A stretch of 64,000 nt of DNA, taken from assembly GCA_023266055.1 (NCBI GenBank), contig JAHFRW010000002.1, forward strand, positions 63,069-127,068, written 5' to 3'. Below, piece by piece: positions 20,640 to 32,857 of this stretch (position 1 is the first letter of the stretch; each line of letters starts with the position of its first letter). Source of the stretch: Gammaproteobacteria bacterium. Its GTDB lineage: Bacteria; Pseudomonadota; Gammaproteobacteria; Ga0077554; Ga007554. The translations under genes and the position numbers were made by a program. Below the pieces are notes generated by a model that had not been told where the DNA came from, made no database searches, and saw only the letters and a list, made by a program, of their open reading frames with translations.

Positions 20640-20993
20640 TTACATCTTGTCTTTTTTCATTTCATGGCCAGGCATACCTTTATGCATTTCCTTCATGTCT
20701 TTCCATTTTTCAGCCATTTCATCTTCTTTTTTCATGATTTCGTCAAGACGCGTGATCATTTGGCCTAATTTCTGTTTTTCAGCAGCGCTGGGCTGGTGGT
20801 TGATATCCTTGAGGATAATCATGACTTCCTTTAGCATGCCTTTGACTTCTTTCATGGTCTGGTGATGCTCTTTCATCATCGCATGGCGGTCGGTTTTGCC
20901 ATGATCCATCATGTTTTTATCGTCAGCATGGGCTGTGCCCATAACAAGAGCGCTGGTTAAGGTAATGGTACTCAGTAGCTGTGATATCTTCAT
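20640..20993 (-). CDS. Small exported Met/His/Lys-rich protein
   Basis: Signal peptide MKISQLLSTITLTSALVMGTAHA then DDKNMMDHGKTDRHAMMKEHHQTMKE...MHKGMPGHEMKKDKM. Confidence 0.7.
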   Translation of the reverse strand: MKISQLLSTITLTSALVMGTAHADDKNMMDHGKTDRHAMMKEHHQTMKEVKGMLKEVMIILKDINHQPSAAEKQKLGQMITRLDEIMKKEDEMAEKWKDMKEMHKGMPGHEMKKDKM

Positions 20994-21379
20994 AAACGGT
21001 ACTCTCCTTGTGATGCGAAACATGCAGAGATTTTAAAATATAGACCTCATTGCAGTGAACGTCAAGGTGCGAACAAGGGGGTATTGGAACGCAGGATTTG
21101 TGCGTATCTCAAATGAATGCACGCCGATTTTATTGTTCCACCGTTTTATGGCAACACGCAATAGGTGGAGAGTTGATCTTGTGTTTCAGGCAGGCTATCA
21201 AAGGTTATGGTGCGAGTATCGCCAGCATGGATGCGCCAAGGTGTAACCATACGGTGGGCGCAATGTTTTTAATGCTTGACCAAGCCCTCATGGTATCTGA
21301 CACCTAATATAGACTACAAACGGGCCTGGTAACACTTTCGTTAAAAATATTCAGGAATCCTGTGTATTCGTCCTGGGCA

Positions 21380-21579
21380 CCCGCCAGGGAGAGCGAGGTG
21401 AAAGCGAGCAGTGGCGGGCAAGCGCCGGATAGCCGAGATTCCCTGTTTTGTCGGCATGTGTGCGCTAGCGCACGCAAAGTGTGTCGCCGGGTGCAGTCAT
21501 TATTGGGAACGGGGATATCCCAAAATGGTTCACGAGTACGGCGACACCCTTTTTTGTAATGGGTGTCGGGTTGTTTTTT
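21380..21579 (+). promoter_or_regulatory. Putative structured leader RNA/attenuator upstream of trpF
   Basis: Several nested hairpins; gtgtcgccg (21481-21489) pairs with cggcgacac (21539-21547), which overlaps the left arm of hairpin cgacaccc/gggtgtcg (21542-21568) followed by a T-rich tract. Confidence 0.45.
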
Positions 21580-21720
21580 GTAAATACCTGAAAAATTTAC
21601 AGGAACCTGGGGGGTTTCTGTGTGATGGCCCCAAACCAAAGGTCTGATGGACAGAACCGGGGATTTGTTGTGCTTTTGTACTTCCGTCAGCCCTGTGGGT
21701 CTGTTAATCTTCTTATCCTT

Positions 21721-22422
21721 ATGAATCCGATGCCTTTTGCCAACATTTCAGCCACCGCCAAAATTTCAGGTGATGAAGGCGGCACGCGTGTTAAAATCTG
21801 TGGTCTTACTCGGCGGGACGATGCTCTGACGGCACTCAGCCTCGGGGCAGATGCGCTTGGGCTGGTATTTTATGCCGCAAGTCCACGGGCGGTGACCATT
21901 GCCCAGGCGCAGGAAGTGGTGCGCGGGCTGCCGCCGCATGTAACGGTCGTGGGATTGTTTGTCAATGCTGCGGCGTCAGAAATACAGATGATTCTCGACA
22001 ACGTGCGCGTTGATTTGTTGCAGTTTCATGGTGATGAAACCGCACAGGAGTGTGCCGGATACAGGGTTCCGTATATTAAGGCGGTGCGTATGCGGGAAGG
22101 TGTGGATCTATTTGAGATTGAAAGAGTCTATGGTAGTGCCAGTGGTTTGCTGCTGGATACATACCAAGACGGTATGGCGGGAGGAACCGGTGCCGTCTTT
22201 GATTGGGCACGGGTGCCCGCATCCGTCACCAAAAGACTGATGAAGCCAATTATTCTGGCGGGGGGATTAACCCCTGGTAATGTGGCCGGAGCCATTAAAC
22301 AAGTGCGACCCTATGCGGTGGATGTGAGCGGTGGGGTCGAATCAGCCAAGGGTATTAAAGATGCAGCGAAAATGGCTGCATTCATACAAGGTGTGAATAG
22401 TGTCAAAATTAACGATTCCTGA
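21721..22422 (+). CDS. trpF: Phosphoribosylanthranilate isomerase
   Basis: [30 protein letters not shown]; start at MNPMPF rather than 21622. Confidence 0.94.
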   Translation: MNPMPFANISATAKISGDEGGTRVKICGLTRRDDALTALSLGADALGLVFYAASPRAVTIAQAQEVVRGLPPHVTVVGLFVNAAASEIQMILDNVRVDLLQFHGDETAQECAGYRVPYIKAVRMREGVDLFEIERVYGSASGLLLDTYQDGMAGGTGAVFDWARVPASVTKRLMKPIILAGGLTPGNVAGAIKQVRPYAVDVSGGVESAKGIKDAAKMAAFIQGVNSVKINDS

Positions 22423-23638
22423 CGACGTATCAATGGCCGCCGTTTCCGGTGCTCTGCCTGATGCTAATGGCCATTTCGGTCCTTATGGCGGGCGCTTTGT
22501 AGCGGAAACCCTGATGGGGCCGCTGGAAGAGCTGCGTCTTGCGTATGAACATTTTCGTAATGACGCCGGGTTCATGGCGGAGTTTGATCAGGATCTGGCG
22601 CAATTTGTCGGACGCCCTTCACCCCTGTACCACGCCGAGCGCTGGAGCCAAAAACTCGGTGGCGCGCAAATCTATCTGAAGCGAGAAGATCTCAATCACA
22701 CCGGCGCACATAAAATCAATAACACCATTGGACAGGGCTTGCTGGCACGGCACATGGGCAAGCGGCGCGTGATCGCCGAAACCGGTGCCGGGCAACACGG
22801 TGTTGCCACCGCTACGGTGGCTGCACGAATGGGCATGGAATGCGTGGTGTATATGGGTTCGGAGGATATCAAGCGTCAGGCGATTAATGTATTTCGCATG
22901 AAGCTGCTGGGTGCCACGGTCGTGCCCGTGGAGTCAGGTTCCAGAACACTTAAAGACGCGCTCAATGAAGCGATGCGTGATTGGGTGACTAACGTTGACA
23001 GCACATTCTATATTATCGGCACCGTCGCCGGGCCCCATCCGTACCCTGCCATGGTACGTGATTTTCAGGCGATTATCGGACGTGAAGCACGCGCGCAAAT
23101 TCTTGAACAGGCGGGTCGTTTGCCGGACGCGCTGGTGGCATGTGTAGGGGGAGGTTCCAATGCCATTGGTCTGTTCTATCCTTTCCTTAAGGATGCCAGC
23201 GTCGCGATGTATGGTGTTGAAGCTTCAGGTGAGGGTATTGAAACGGGGCGTCATGCGGCCACTTTATGTGCGGGGCGACCTGGTGTGTTGCATGGTAATC
23301 GCACTTACCTGATCGAAGATGCGGATGGCCAGATTATCGAAACCCATTCCATCTCGGCGGGGCTTGACTATCCGGGGGTGGGCCCGGAACACGCGTGGCT
23401 TAAAGACGTGAAACGCGCCACCTATGTACCGATTACGGATACCGAAGCACTTGCTGCTTTCCATGAGTTGACGCGTACCGAGGGTATTATACCGGCGCTG
23501 GAATCCAGTCACGCGCTGGCCTATGCTACCAAGCTCGCACCTGCGCTGGATAAAGACCAAATCATTATTGTTAATCTTTCCGGGCGGGGTGACAAGGACA
23601 TTCATACCGTTGCGGCGCGTGAAGGAATTACCGTATGA
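22400..23638 (+). CDS. trpB: Tryptophan synthase beta chain
   Basis: [27 protein letters not shown]. Confidence 0.97.
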   Translation: MSKLTIPDDVSMAAVSGALPDANGHFGPYGGRFVAETLMGPLEELRLAYEHFRNDAGFMAEFDQDLAQFVGRPSPLYHAERWSQKLGGAQIYLKREDLNHTGAHKINNTIGQGLLARHMGKRRVIAETGAGQHGVATATVAARMGMECVVYMGSEDIKRQAINVFRMKLLGATVVPVESGSRTLKDALNEAMRDWVTNVDSTFYIIGTVAGPHPYPAMVRDFQAIIGREARAQILEQAGRLPDALVACVGGGSNAIGLFYPFLKDASVAMYGVEASGEGIETGRHAATLCAGRPGVLHGNRTYLIEDADGQIIETHSISAGLDYPGVGPEHAWLKDVKRATYVPITDTEALAAFHELTRTEGIIPALESSHALAYATKLAPALDKDQIIIVNLSGRGDKDIHTVAAREGITV

Positions 23639-24453
23639 GCCGTATCACAAGTTGTTTCGACGCGTTGCGCCGGAACAAGCGCAAAGCTCTTATCCCTTAT
23701 ATCACTGCGGGTGATCCGCAGCCGGATATCACGGTTCACTTAATGCACGCAATGGTGGCGGCAGGCGCGGATATTATCGAGTTGGGCGTGCCGTTTTCCG
23801 ACCCCATGGCGGAGGGGCCGACAATCCAGCAGGCCTGCGAGCGTGCTTTGAAGTATCATGTCAGCCTGCGCAATGTGATGGGCATGGCTCGCGAATTCCG
23901 TACGCAAAACGATCACACTCCCGTGGTGCTTATGGGTTACCTTAATCCAATTGAGGTGATGGGCTATGCCGAGTTTGCCCGTGCGGCGGATGAGGCGGGC
24001 GTAGACGGTGTGTTGACCGTCGATCTGCCACCCGAGGAAGCGGAAGCATTGGTGATGGAGTTGCGCCCCCGCAATATAGATACTATCTTCCTCCTTGCGC
24101 CGACCAGTTCCTCTGAACGCATCGCCCGGATTTGTGCGATGTCCAGTGGATTCGTCTATTATGTTTCACTCAAGGGCGTGACCGGTGTGGCAAGTATTGA
24201 TGTATCGGCAGTGGAAACCAAATTGCAACAGATCCGCGCACTCACTGATCTCCCCATTGCGGTCGGGTTCGGTATCAAGGATGCCGTATCCGCGACACAA
24301 GTGGCTGCCGTGGCCGATGCCGTGGTTATCGGTAGCGCGCTGGTGAAAAAGGTCGGCGAATTCGCCGCACAGCCGGAAAAGATTGCAGAAGAAGTGGCAT
24401 CGCTCGTCAAGGAAATGCGCGTTGCAATGGATGGCGTCCCCTTACCAAAATGA
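23635..24453 (+). CDS. trpA: Tryptophan synthase alpha chain
   Basis: [17 protein letters not shown]. Confidence 0.97.
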   Translation: MSRITSCFDALRRNKRKALIPYITAGDPQPDITVHLMHAMVAAGADIIELGVPFSDPMAEGPTIQQACERALKYHVSLRNVMGMAREFRTQNDHTPVVLMGYLNPIEVMGYAEFARAADEAGVDGVLTVDLPPEEAEALVMELRPRNIDTIFLLAPTSSSERIARICAMSSGFVYYVSLKGVTGVASIDVSAVETKLQQIRALTDLPIAVGFGIKDAVSATQVAAVADAVVIGSALVKKVGEFAAQPEKIAEEVASLVKEMRVAMDGVPLPK

Positions 24454-24480
24454 TAACTACTCAATAATGGCGACGACTCA

Positions 24481-25353
24481 ATGAGCTGGTTTGGAAAATT
24501 AATCCCCTCAAAAATCAGGACGGACGCACGTCAAAAGAAATCGATCCCCGAAGGGTTATGGACGAAGTGCGTGGCATGCAGTGCAGTATTGTACCGTGCT
24601 GAAGTGGAACGTAACCTGGAAGTGTGTCCGAAATGCGCGCATCACATGCGTATTGGTGCGCGTAAACGACTGAACTGCTTTTTGGATCCTGAGCCGCGCA
24701 GTGAGATTGCCAAAGAACTGACCCCCGTTGATATTCTCAAGTTTCGTGACAGCAAAAAATACCGCGACCGACTTTCTCTGGCTACCAAGGAAACCGGTGA
24801 AAAAGATGCGTTAATCGTCATGCAGGGTCAGGTCAAGGGTTTACCTGTCGTGGTGTGTGCCTTTGAGTTTGGTTTCATGGGTGGCTCCATGGGCGCAGTG
24901 GTAGGTGAGCGTTTTGTGCGTGCGGTGAATACTGCAACTGAACATAACATTCCGCTAATCTGTTTTTCTGCCAGTGGTGGCGCACGCATGCAGGAGGCGC
25001 TGTTTTCGTTAATGCAAATGGCCAAGACCAGTGCCGCGCTGGCACGCTTGAGCAAGCAGGGTATACCCTATATTTCGGTGATGACCGATCCTACCATGGG
25101 TGGTGTCTCTGCAAGCTTTGCCATGCTGGGTGATCTTAATATTGCTGAGCCCAACGCGTTGATCGGCTTTGCCGGGCCGCGGGTGATTGAGCAAACCGTA
25201 CGCCAGACACTCCCTGAAGGTTTTCAGCGCAGTGAATTTCTGCTGCAACATGGCGCCATTGACATCATTATGGATCGTCGTGAAATGCGTGATCGGATTG
25301 CTTCGCTATTGGCGATATTGACGCGTCAGACATTGCCTGTCCAGGTTGATTAA
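24481..25353 (+). CDS. accD: Acetyl-CoA carboxylase carboxyltransferase subunit beta
   Basis: N-terminal zinc ribbon [28 protein letters not shown], carboxyltransferase domain. Confidence 0.97.
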   Translation: MSWFGKLIPSKIRTDARQKKSIPEGLWTKCVACSAVLYRAEVERNLEVCPKCAHHMRIGARKRLNCFLDPEPRSEIAKELTPVDILKFRDSKKYRDRLSLATKETGEKDALIVMQGQVKGLPVVVCAFEFGFMGGSMGAVVGERFVRAVNTATEHNIPLICFSASGGARMQEALFSLMQMAKTSAALARLSKQGIPYISVMTDPTMGGVSASFAMLGDLNIAEPNALIGFAGPRVIEQTVRQTLPEGFQRSEFLLQHGAIDIIMDRREMRDRIASLLAILTRQTLPVQVD

Positions 25354-26635
25354 GGTCAGTGTTGCTCCCTTAAATAATATGCGTTTTGATACACTCGATG
25401 AATGGTTAGCCTGGCAGGAAACGCTACACCCTTCTGCGATTGATCTGGGCCTGGAACGCATACGTCCAGTGCTCGAACGTCTGGCTCTCGAACGGCCAAG
25501 TACGATTGTCACGGTGGGTGGTACCAATGGCAAGGGGTCGAGCGTAGCGATGCTTGATGCCATATTGTGTGCAGCAGGTTATCGTGTAGGCGCCTATACC
25601 TCACCGCATTTATTGCGCTATAACGAGCGTGTTTGCGTGGGTGGTGTGGCGGTAGATGACGCCACCTTATGTGCTGCCTTCGAACGTGTTGATCAGGCGC
25701 GGCAGAATACCTCACTGACTTATTTTGAATTTGGCACCCTCGCCGCATTTTCCATTTTCAGTGCTGCACATCTTGATGTTGTTATTCTTGAAGTGGGTAT
25801 GGGTGGGCGGCTTGATGCGGTAAACCTGTGGGACGCTGATGTGGCGCTGGTGACCACCATTGGTATTGATCATACCGCTTGGTTGGGTGATACACGTGAA
25901 GACATTGCTTTTGAAAAAGCCGGTATTTTCCGTGCTGGACGACCCGCGGTGTGTGGTGACGCTGAGCCACCTCATACTCTGCTACAACATGCTGATGCAA
26001 CAGGTGCGCCGCTGTATCGTTTTGGGCGGGATTTTGGATTTGCCACAGAGGGTACGGCGTGGTCGTGGTGGAGTGTGACACAGCGTCGTTATGCTCTGCC
26101 GCATCCAGCGTTGCGTGGCCCCTTTCAATTGCAGAACGCTGCCGGTGTATTGATGGTACTGGAACTGTTGGTACAGCGTTTCCCTGTGGGCCAGGGTGAT
26201 ATTCGTCAGGGACTCAGTGCCGTGCAGTTAGCAGGACGATTTCAGGTATTGCCGGGCATGCCATTGCGTATTCTGGACGTGGCGCACAATCCGCATGGCG
26301 CGCAGGTGCTGGCGCACAGTCTGCGCGGTCAGATTAATCAGGGTCAAACCTGTGCCGTCATGTCGATGCTGGCTGACAAGGATATTGATGGTGTGATCAC
26401 CGCCATGCGTGATGTTATTGACGTGTGGCATATCGCCGGGTTGAACGTGCCGCGTGGTGTATCGGGTGAGTATCTTGCCGAACGTCTGCGGGCGGCAGGC
26501 ATCGTTTCAGTGCATATTCATGCCAATGTTACGGCCGCGTATCAACAGGCGGTGGTCAGTGCGCAGTCTTTGGATCGGGTCGTAGTGTTTGGTTCGTTCT
26601 ATACCGTGGCTGAGGTGCTTGGGGCGGCGGTATAA
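25346..26635 (+). CDS. folC: Bifunctional folylpolyglutamate/dihydrofolate synthase
   Basis: [20 protein letters not shown], Mur ligase fold; start could be the ATG at 25379. Confidence 0.93.
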   Translation: MIKVSVAPLNNMRFDTLDEWLAWQETLHPSAIDLGLERIRPVLERLALERPSTIVTVGGTNGKGSSVAMLDAILCAAGYRVGAYTSPHLLRYNERVCVGGVAVDDATLCAAFERVDQARQNTSLTYFEFGTLAAFSIFSAAHLDVVILEVGMGGRLDAVNLWDADVALVTTIGIDHTAWLGDTREDIAFEKAGIFRAGRPAVCGDAEPPHTLLQHADATGAPLYRFGRDFGFATEGTAWSWWSVTQRRYALPHPALRGPFQLQNAAGVLMVLELLVQRFPVGQGDIRQGLSAVQLAGRFQVLPGMPLRILDVAHNPHGAQVLAHSLRGQINQGQTCAVMSMLADKDIDGVITAMRDVIDVWHIAGLNVPRGVSGEYLAERLRAAGIVSVHIHANVTAAYQQAVVSAQSLDRVVVFGSFYTVAEVLGAAV

Positions 26636-26928
26636 TGGCTGTTGATCTCATCAATGATGCGCGCCTGAAAACCTTCCGGCAGATTGATGAGTTGCATCAT
26701 TGTGTCAAGGGCAGTGCTTTTCGTGTATTTAAGCAACAGCAGGCGCAATGGAGAGAAGGCGAACATTTTTATTGTATTGACTCACGCACCGAGCCGGTGC
26801 TTTTTGAGCAATTGCAGCGCAGTGGCAGATTGTATGATTCTACGGTTAATGCGGTGTTGATTGTTGAGGTGGCTTATCAAGTCATGGCGCAAATTCTTGC
26901 GCACACTTATGATATGAAAAGTGTTTAG
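26635..26928 (+). CDS. Hypothetical protein (97 aa) between folC and dedD
   Basis: Starts at the folC stop; collinear with the operon. Confidence 0.6.
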   Translation: MAVDLINDARLKTFRQIDELHHCVKGSAFRVFKQQQAQWREGEHFYCIDSRTEPVLFEQLQRSGRLYDSTVNAVLIVEVAYQVMAQILAHTYDMKSV

Positions 26929-26939
26929 TACATTCAAAT

Positions 26940-27572
26940 ATGGTTGAGAAGAAAATGGAAAAGAGCCAATTAAGGCAACGTCTTATCGGTGCATTGGTGC
27001 TGGTGGCACTGGTAGCAATGATTGTGCCGTTTTTTCTGGGCAACCCGCCGGACAGTCCGTCGGAACAAATCGCCAGTATTCCTCCGGCACCGGAACAGAT
27101 TCCCGGGGCAGATATACCGATTGAGGAAGGGACGGCGGAAATACCGGTTGACGGGGTAACGCCTGATACCGTGATCGACGCGGCTACTCCACCATTACCT
27201 GTGGCACCCGCGAAGCATGAGGACACGTCCAGTGTTGCGCCATCCACGATAAAACCGCCTGTGCCTGCACCAAAACCTCTGCCAGCACCTGCTGCACGAC
27301 CGTCGGTGAATGAGACGCCCGATCGACAGAGCGCCGGACCTGCGGCGTGGGTGGTACAGTTAGGGAGCTTTTCCAACGAACAGAATGCCTGGGCATTGCG
27401 TGACAAATTACGTAACAAAGGGTATCGCGCTTTTGTCGAACGCGTTTCTGAAGGTAGTAATATTGTGATTCGTGTACGCATTGGCCCGGAGTTACAGCGT
27501 GCCAAGGCAGAGGCGGTGCAGCAGAAGCTGGAAAAGGAGATGAAGCTTAAAGGGATTGTGATGTCCAGGTAA
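26940..27572 (+). CDS. dedD: SPOR-domain protein (DedD-like)
   Basis: N-terminal TM, Pro-rich linker, C-terminal SPOR (WVVQLGSFSNEQNAWALRDKL), follows folC. Confidence 0.85.
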   Translation: MVEKKMEKSQLRQRLIGALVLVALVAMIVPFFLGNPPDSPSEQIASIPPAPEQIPGADIPIEEGTAEIPVDGVTPDTVIDAATPPLPVAPAKHEDTSSVAPSTIKPPVPAPKPLPAPAARPSVNETPDRQSAGPAAWVVQLGSFSNEQNAWALRDKLRNKGYRAFVERVSEGSNIVIRVRIGPELQRAKAEAVQQKLEKEMKLKGIVMSR

Positions 27573-27622
27573 ATGTGCCATACACAGCGTGTAACTTAAG
27601 GTGTTTCACGTTTCAGCCAGAC

Positions 27623-27655
27623 AAAAAAGGGGCGGTTTGTACCGCCCCTTTTTCG
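27623..27655. terminator. Bidirectional terminator between dedD and rhlE-like gene
   Basis: aaaaaaggggcggt-ttgt-accgccccttttt. Confidence 0.85.
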
Positions 27656-27673
27656 TTGGCACAACCCTATTCT

Positions 27674-29251
<1,578 letters not shown>

Positions 29252-29663
29252 AATAGTATCCTCTTCCGCTGGCCACCGCGGAATTTAAAAGTGAAACAAC
29301 AATATACAGACAGGGGCGGAAACCGCTGTGGCTGGGGGCGACCGCGCTGGAAGTATCAATAAGGCAAACCGCCACCAACCAGGAGAATACTGCGAGTACA
29401 GCAGGAGAGGTTAGGGACGACACGGTGTCAATGCTTCTGTGACACGCCGCACACTATACACAGGAATGTTAGGAAAGGCTAATGAATTTTCAACATATTT
29501 ATAGGGATATTTGTTAAATGTATAATTTATATATAATTTTATTTTTTGATGGGCTAGGAGCACTATTAGTGGCGGGGTAATCTACCGAATATTATCATGA
29601 TTATCCCGTTTAAATGCCGGGAGTGTACCCCGTGCCCAGATCCGCTGTGCTTTCCTGTGCTGA

Positions 29664-29846
29664 TTAATATCTCAAGATGGTCTGGTTCAGGTTGATTTTG
29701 ACGATTTCTCTCTGACTAGGGGTACCTTGAATCCCATGCTCCCGGTTTGATACATATAATACCCCATCAGGCCCAAACGTCATGGCACTTGGCATATCCA
29801 GGCCTGTGGTAATAAACATTTGGGCACCATCAATGATTAAGCCGTG
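29664..29846 (-). pseudogene. C-terminal fragment of an NHL/PQQ-type beta-propeller protein
   Basis: Only GLIIDGAQMFITTGLDMPSAMTFGPDGVLYVSNREHGIQGTPSQREIVKINL remains, with no signal peptide or upstream repeats. Confidence 0.5.
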
Positions 29847-29861
29847 AGACACGGCATGGCT

Positions 29862-30133
29862 ATGAAAGAAATATGCACTTCTGTAGAGAAATGCCCTGTT
29901 GAAATTGCGATAACCGTGGTGGGTGGAAAATGGAAGCTGTTTATCATTGCGCATTTTTCGAATGCATACACATCGGTTTGGAGAGCTAAAAAGGAAAATT
30001 CCCGTATTAGTGAGAGAATGCTGGTACGGGAGTGACGTGATCTGGAACGTAACGGGATTGTTTCGCGCAAAATTTATCCAGAAATACCGCTCTGCAAGTG
30101 CCTTTGTAACAGAAAGTTTTAAAAAAGATAATT
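29862..30133 (+). pseudogene. Degraded HxlR-family transcriptional regulator
   Basis: HxlR-like MKEICTSVEKCPVEIAITVVGGKWKLFII in one frame, RFGELKRKIPVLV in another, then RDLERNGIVSRKIYPEIP after an in-frame TGA. Confidence 0.7.
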
Positions 30134-30476
30134 AACCGGATATGACTGTAATACAGCGCTCCTGTCCTATGGGTGCGTGCCCACGATTGACTACTTTTAT
30201 ACACAGCGTATGGGTGCCTGCGGGTAAGGGGTCGAGACTGAAGCTGCTTTTCAGCTTGCGCAAAATGCCCGCCTCCTTGTCATTGACGTAAATGTGAGCA
30301 TGATCACCGTTGGGGTTAGGCGTGACGTCATAAATGACATTCACGGGGTCACTGGCTTTGACTTTTTCTCCATCGGTGGGTGAGGTAATTTTTACATGGG
30401 CATCAGCGGCCAGTGTATTGGCACCGCATAGAGCAATACTGAATGCGGCTACAGTACGAATCAGTGTGTGGCGCAT
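30132..30476 (-). CDS. Periplasmic DUF4399/DUF6130-like protein
   Basis: Signal peptide; VKITSPTDGEKVKASDPVNVIYDVTPNPNGDHAHIYVND. Confidence 0.65.
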   Translation of the reverse strand: MRHTLIRTVAAFSIALCGANTLAADAHVKITSPTDGEKVKASDPVNVIYDVTPNPNGDHAHIYVNDKEAGILRKLKSSFSLDPLPAGTHTLCIKVVNRGHAPIGQERCITVISG

Positions 30477-30698
30477 GATGAAATACCTCCACTATATATT
30501 TAGCGTTCTGGTTTTGACGAGTAAGGAGCGGCCTGGATAAAATAACCCACCGAAACCCTAGCACATTGACAGGGTAGATGTGAAGGGAGTTTTCGGTGTG
30601 GGCGCAATAAATTTTTGATGGATAAGGCGGCAGGATATCTTATACTGAATAAATATAACCAGAATAGCAGGGCATATACACGGTACAAGCGAGGATAG

Positions 30699-31871
30699 AT
30701 GCGGCACATTAAACGTAAACTTGGCATGTCATGCTGGATTTGGGCGGCGTCTCTGGTCATGGTGAGTGGTGTGGGAATGGCGCAAAACCCGTTGCGGGGC
30801 ACGACCGGGCAGCCGCGTTTGGCGCATGTTCCGCTTCAGCCGAGAACCGGAGGATGTTCGCAATGTCATCAGGATCGGGTGCGTCTCATTTCCAGTACCG
30901 TGATGGTGCATGAGTGCTTGACCTGTCATAGTGCCGGATTGCCGCAAGGGGTGCCAAATGGGCTGCAGCACGCAGCACAACGTACTCGGAAACATGCCAA
31001 TACTGCGGGAGCTGAAATACCAGAAACTGCTGCTGTACCGGACAAAGCGGCGGCAGAAACGGTTTTTCCCGAAGCACAAGGGCAGGGACCGGGCATGAAT
31101 GTGTCCATGTACTACGCGCAGACCCGCATCGGTGCCGCACCCAATGAGATGATCAAAATTCCTGCAGGTGAGTTTATTCGTGGTAGCGACCAGCGTATGT
31201 CAGATGAAGGGCCGCAACATAAAGTGTGGCTGGATGACTTTTACATTGATAAGTATGAAGTGACTAATCTGCAATACAAGCAGTTTATTGACACGACACA
31301 CCGTAAATCGCCCGATCACTTTGAAAATCGCACTTTCCCGGAAGGTAAGGCTGATCATCCCGTGACGTTTGTAACATGGCATGATGCCAAGGCGTATTGT
31401 GAAGCAGCAGACAAGCGTCTTCCCTCTGATCAGGAATGGGAAAAAGCTGCACGTGGCACGGATGGCCGTACGTATCCCTGGGGCGATGTTTTTGATATCA
31501 ACAAGGTGAACAGTCCGGTGCGCTGGGGTACTTTAAAGTTGCAAGGTGATACTACACCCGTGGGGGCGTTTGACGGCGGCGTGAGTCCGTATGGCGTCCA
31601 TGATATGTCGGGAAATGTGTGGGAGTGGACGGATTCCTGGTATTTACCTTATCCAGGTAATACTAAAATAACGGAAAACTACGGCGAAAAATACAAGACC
31701 CTCAAGGGGGGGTCATGGTGGGATTGTTCGTTCTACAAATGCGGTATTTCCGCGCCCGTATACAACCGTTCGTTTTTTATGAGAACGACCAAAAACAAAA
31801 GCTTTGGATTCAGGTGTGCGAAAAACGTTACACCCGTATCCGCCATACCTGCAATAAGGGAATCTTTATGA
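30699..31871 (+). CDS. FGE/SUMF1-family protein with N-terminal di-CxxCH segment
   Basis: CSQCH (30855-30869) and CLTCH (30915-30929); FGE-sulfatase domain MIKIPAGEFIRGSD...SGNVWEWTDSW...GGSWWDCSFYKC...FGFRCAK. Confidence 0.85.
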   Translation: MRHIKRKLGMSCWIWAASLVMVSGVGMAQNPLRGTTGQPRLAHVPLQPRTGGCSQCHQDRVRLISSTVMVHECLTCHSAGLPQGVPNGLQHAAQRTRKHANTAGAEIPETAAVPDKAAAETVFPEAQGQGPGMNVSMYYAQTRIGAAPNEMIKIPAGEFIRGSDQRMSDEGPQHKVWLDDFYIDKYEVTNLQYKQFIDTTHRKSPDHFENRTFPEGKADHPVTFVTWHDAKAYCEAADKRLPSDQEWEKAARGTDGRTYPWGDVFDINKVNSPVRWGTLKLQGDTTPVGAFDGGVSPYGVHDMSGNVWEWTDSWYLPYPGNTKITENYGEKYKTLKGGSWWDCSFYKCGISAPVYNRSFFMRTTKNKSFGFRCAKNVTPVSAIPAIRESL

Positions 31872-32809
31872 GACGTTTTAAGTTAATGGTTGCCATGGCA
31901 TTATGCATGCCAATGCTGTCAGCTGCTGCTGGTGATAATCATGTGTCTGCGGATGCCGACATGGCGAAGATTGAGGCCGGTGATTTTACCATGGGCAGCA
32001 ACAAGGTTGATCGCTCGAAAAAGGTGGGTGAATTTGGTGCGGCCAAACCGTGGTATCAGGATGAGCATCCGGAACATAAAGTTAAGCTCAATGCGTTTAT
32101 GCTTGACAAGTACGAAGTAACGAATAGCCAATACAGGGAGTTCATGGCGAAAAATAATGTACCGCCTCCTGATCGCTGGATGGAAACCGGCTACATCATC
32201 AGCATGAAAAAAGACAAGTTGTTGGCATTGGACGTGGAAGAGTTACGCAAGGCTGCGGTCAAGGTATTCCATCTTGACATGGATACCCGCGCCATGAGCA
32301 AGGAAGATCTGCTTAAGGAAATTGATAAAAAATTTATTACGATTGATAAATTACCCGTCACTACGGTGTCATGGCATGATGCTGACGCCTATTGTAAATG
32401 GCGGAACAAGCGCCTGCCAACAGAAGCGGAATGGGAAAAAGCCGCACGTGGTACCAAGGCGCTGGAATTTCCCTGGGGAGAAGAATGGCAGGCCGGTCTT
32501 TCTAATACTGGCGAAGAGTCCTGGGAATATGGTGCCGCGCCTGTCGGTTCATACAAGACGGATAAATCCCCTTATGATGTCTATGACATGGCTGGAAACG
32601 TACGTGAATGGGTGGCGGACTGGTACAAACCGTATCCGGGTGCTGTTTACAAAAGTCCTGATTTTGGTGAAAAACATAAGGTGGTACGTGGCGCGGGATC
32701 GGGTGGTCAGGGTCATTATGCGCTGAGCCTGTTTCAGCGTACGGCCTACCGTGGTTACCTTGACCCGAGTACCCGCTATACTGATGTGGGCTTTCGCTGT
32801 GCGCGATAG
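31868..32809 (+). CDS. FGE/SUMF1-family exported protein (second paralogue)
   Basis: Signal peptide, then MAKIEAGDFTMGSNK...DMAGNVREWVADW...DVGFRCAR; start at 31868, not 31715. Confidence 0.87.
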   Translation: MRRFKLMVAMALCMPMLSAAAGDNHVSADADMAKIEAGDFTMGSNKVDRSKKVGEFGAAKPWYQDEHPEHKVKLNAFMLDKYEVTNSQYREFMAKNNVPPPDRWMETGYIISMKKDKLLALDVEELRKAAVKVFHLDMDTRAMSKEDLLKEIDKKFITIDKLPVTTVSWHDADAYCKWRNKRLPTEAEWEKAARGTKALEFPWGEEWQAGLSNTGEESWEYGAAPVGSYKTDKSPYDVYDMAGNVREWVADWYKPYPGAVYKSPDFGEKHKVVRGAGSGGQGHYALSLFQRTAYRGYLDPSTRYTDVGFRCAR

Positions 32810-32857
32810 AAGGCAGGTTTGTTGTGTCTCGTATGGTGTGATAAGGCCTATGTAGTA

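Noticed and set aside
21304-21639. Minus-strand 111-aa ORF upstream of trpF
   Set aside because: Composition looks non-coding and it lies over the structured hairpin region; no recognisable domain
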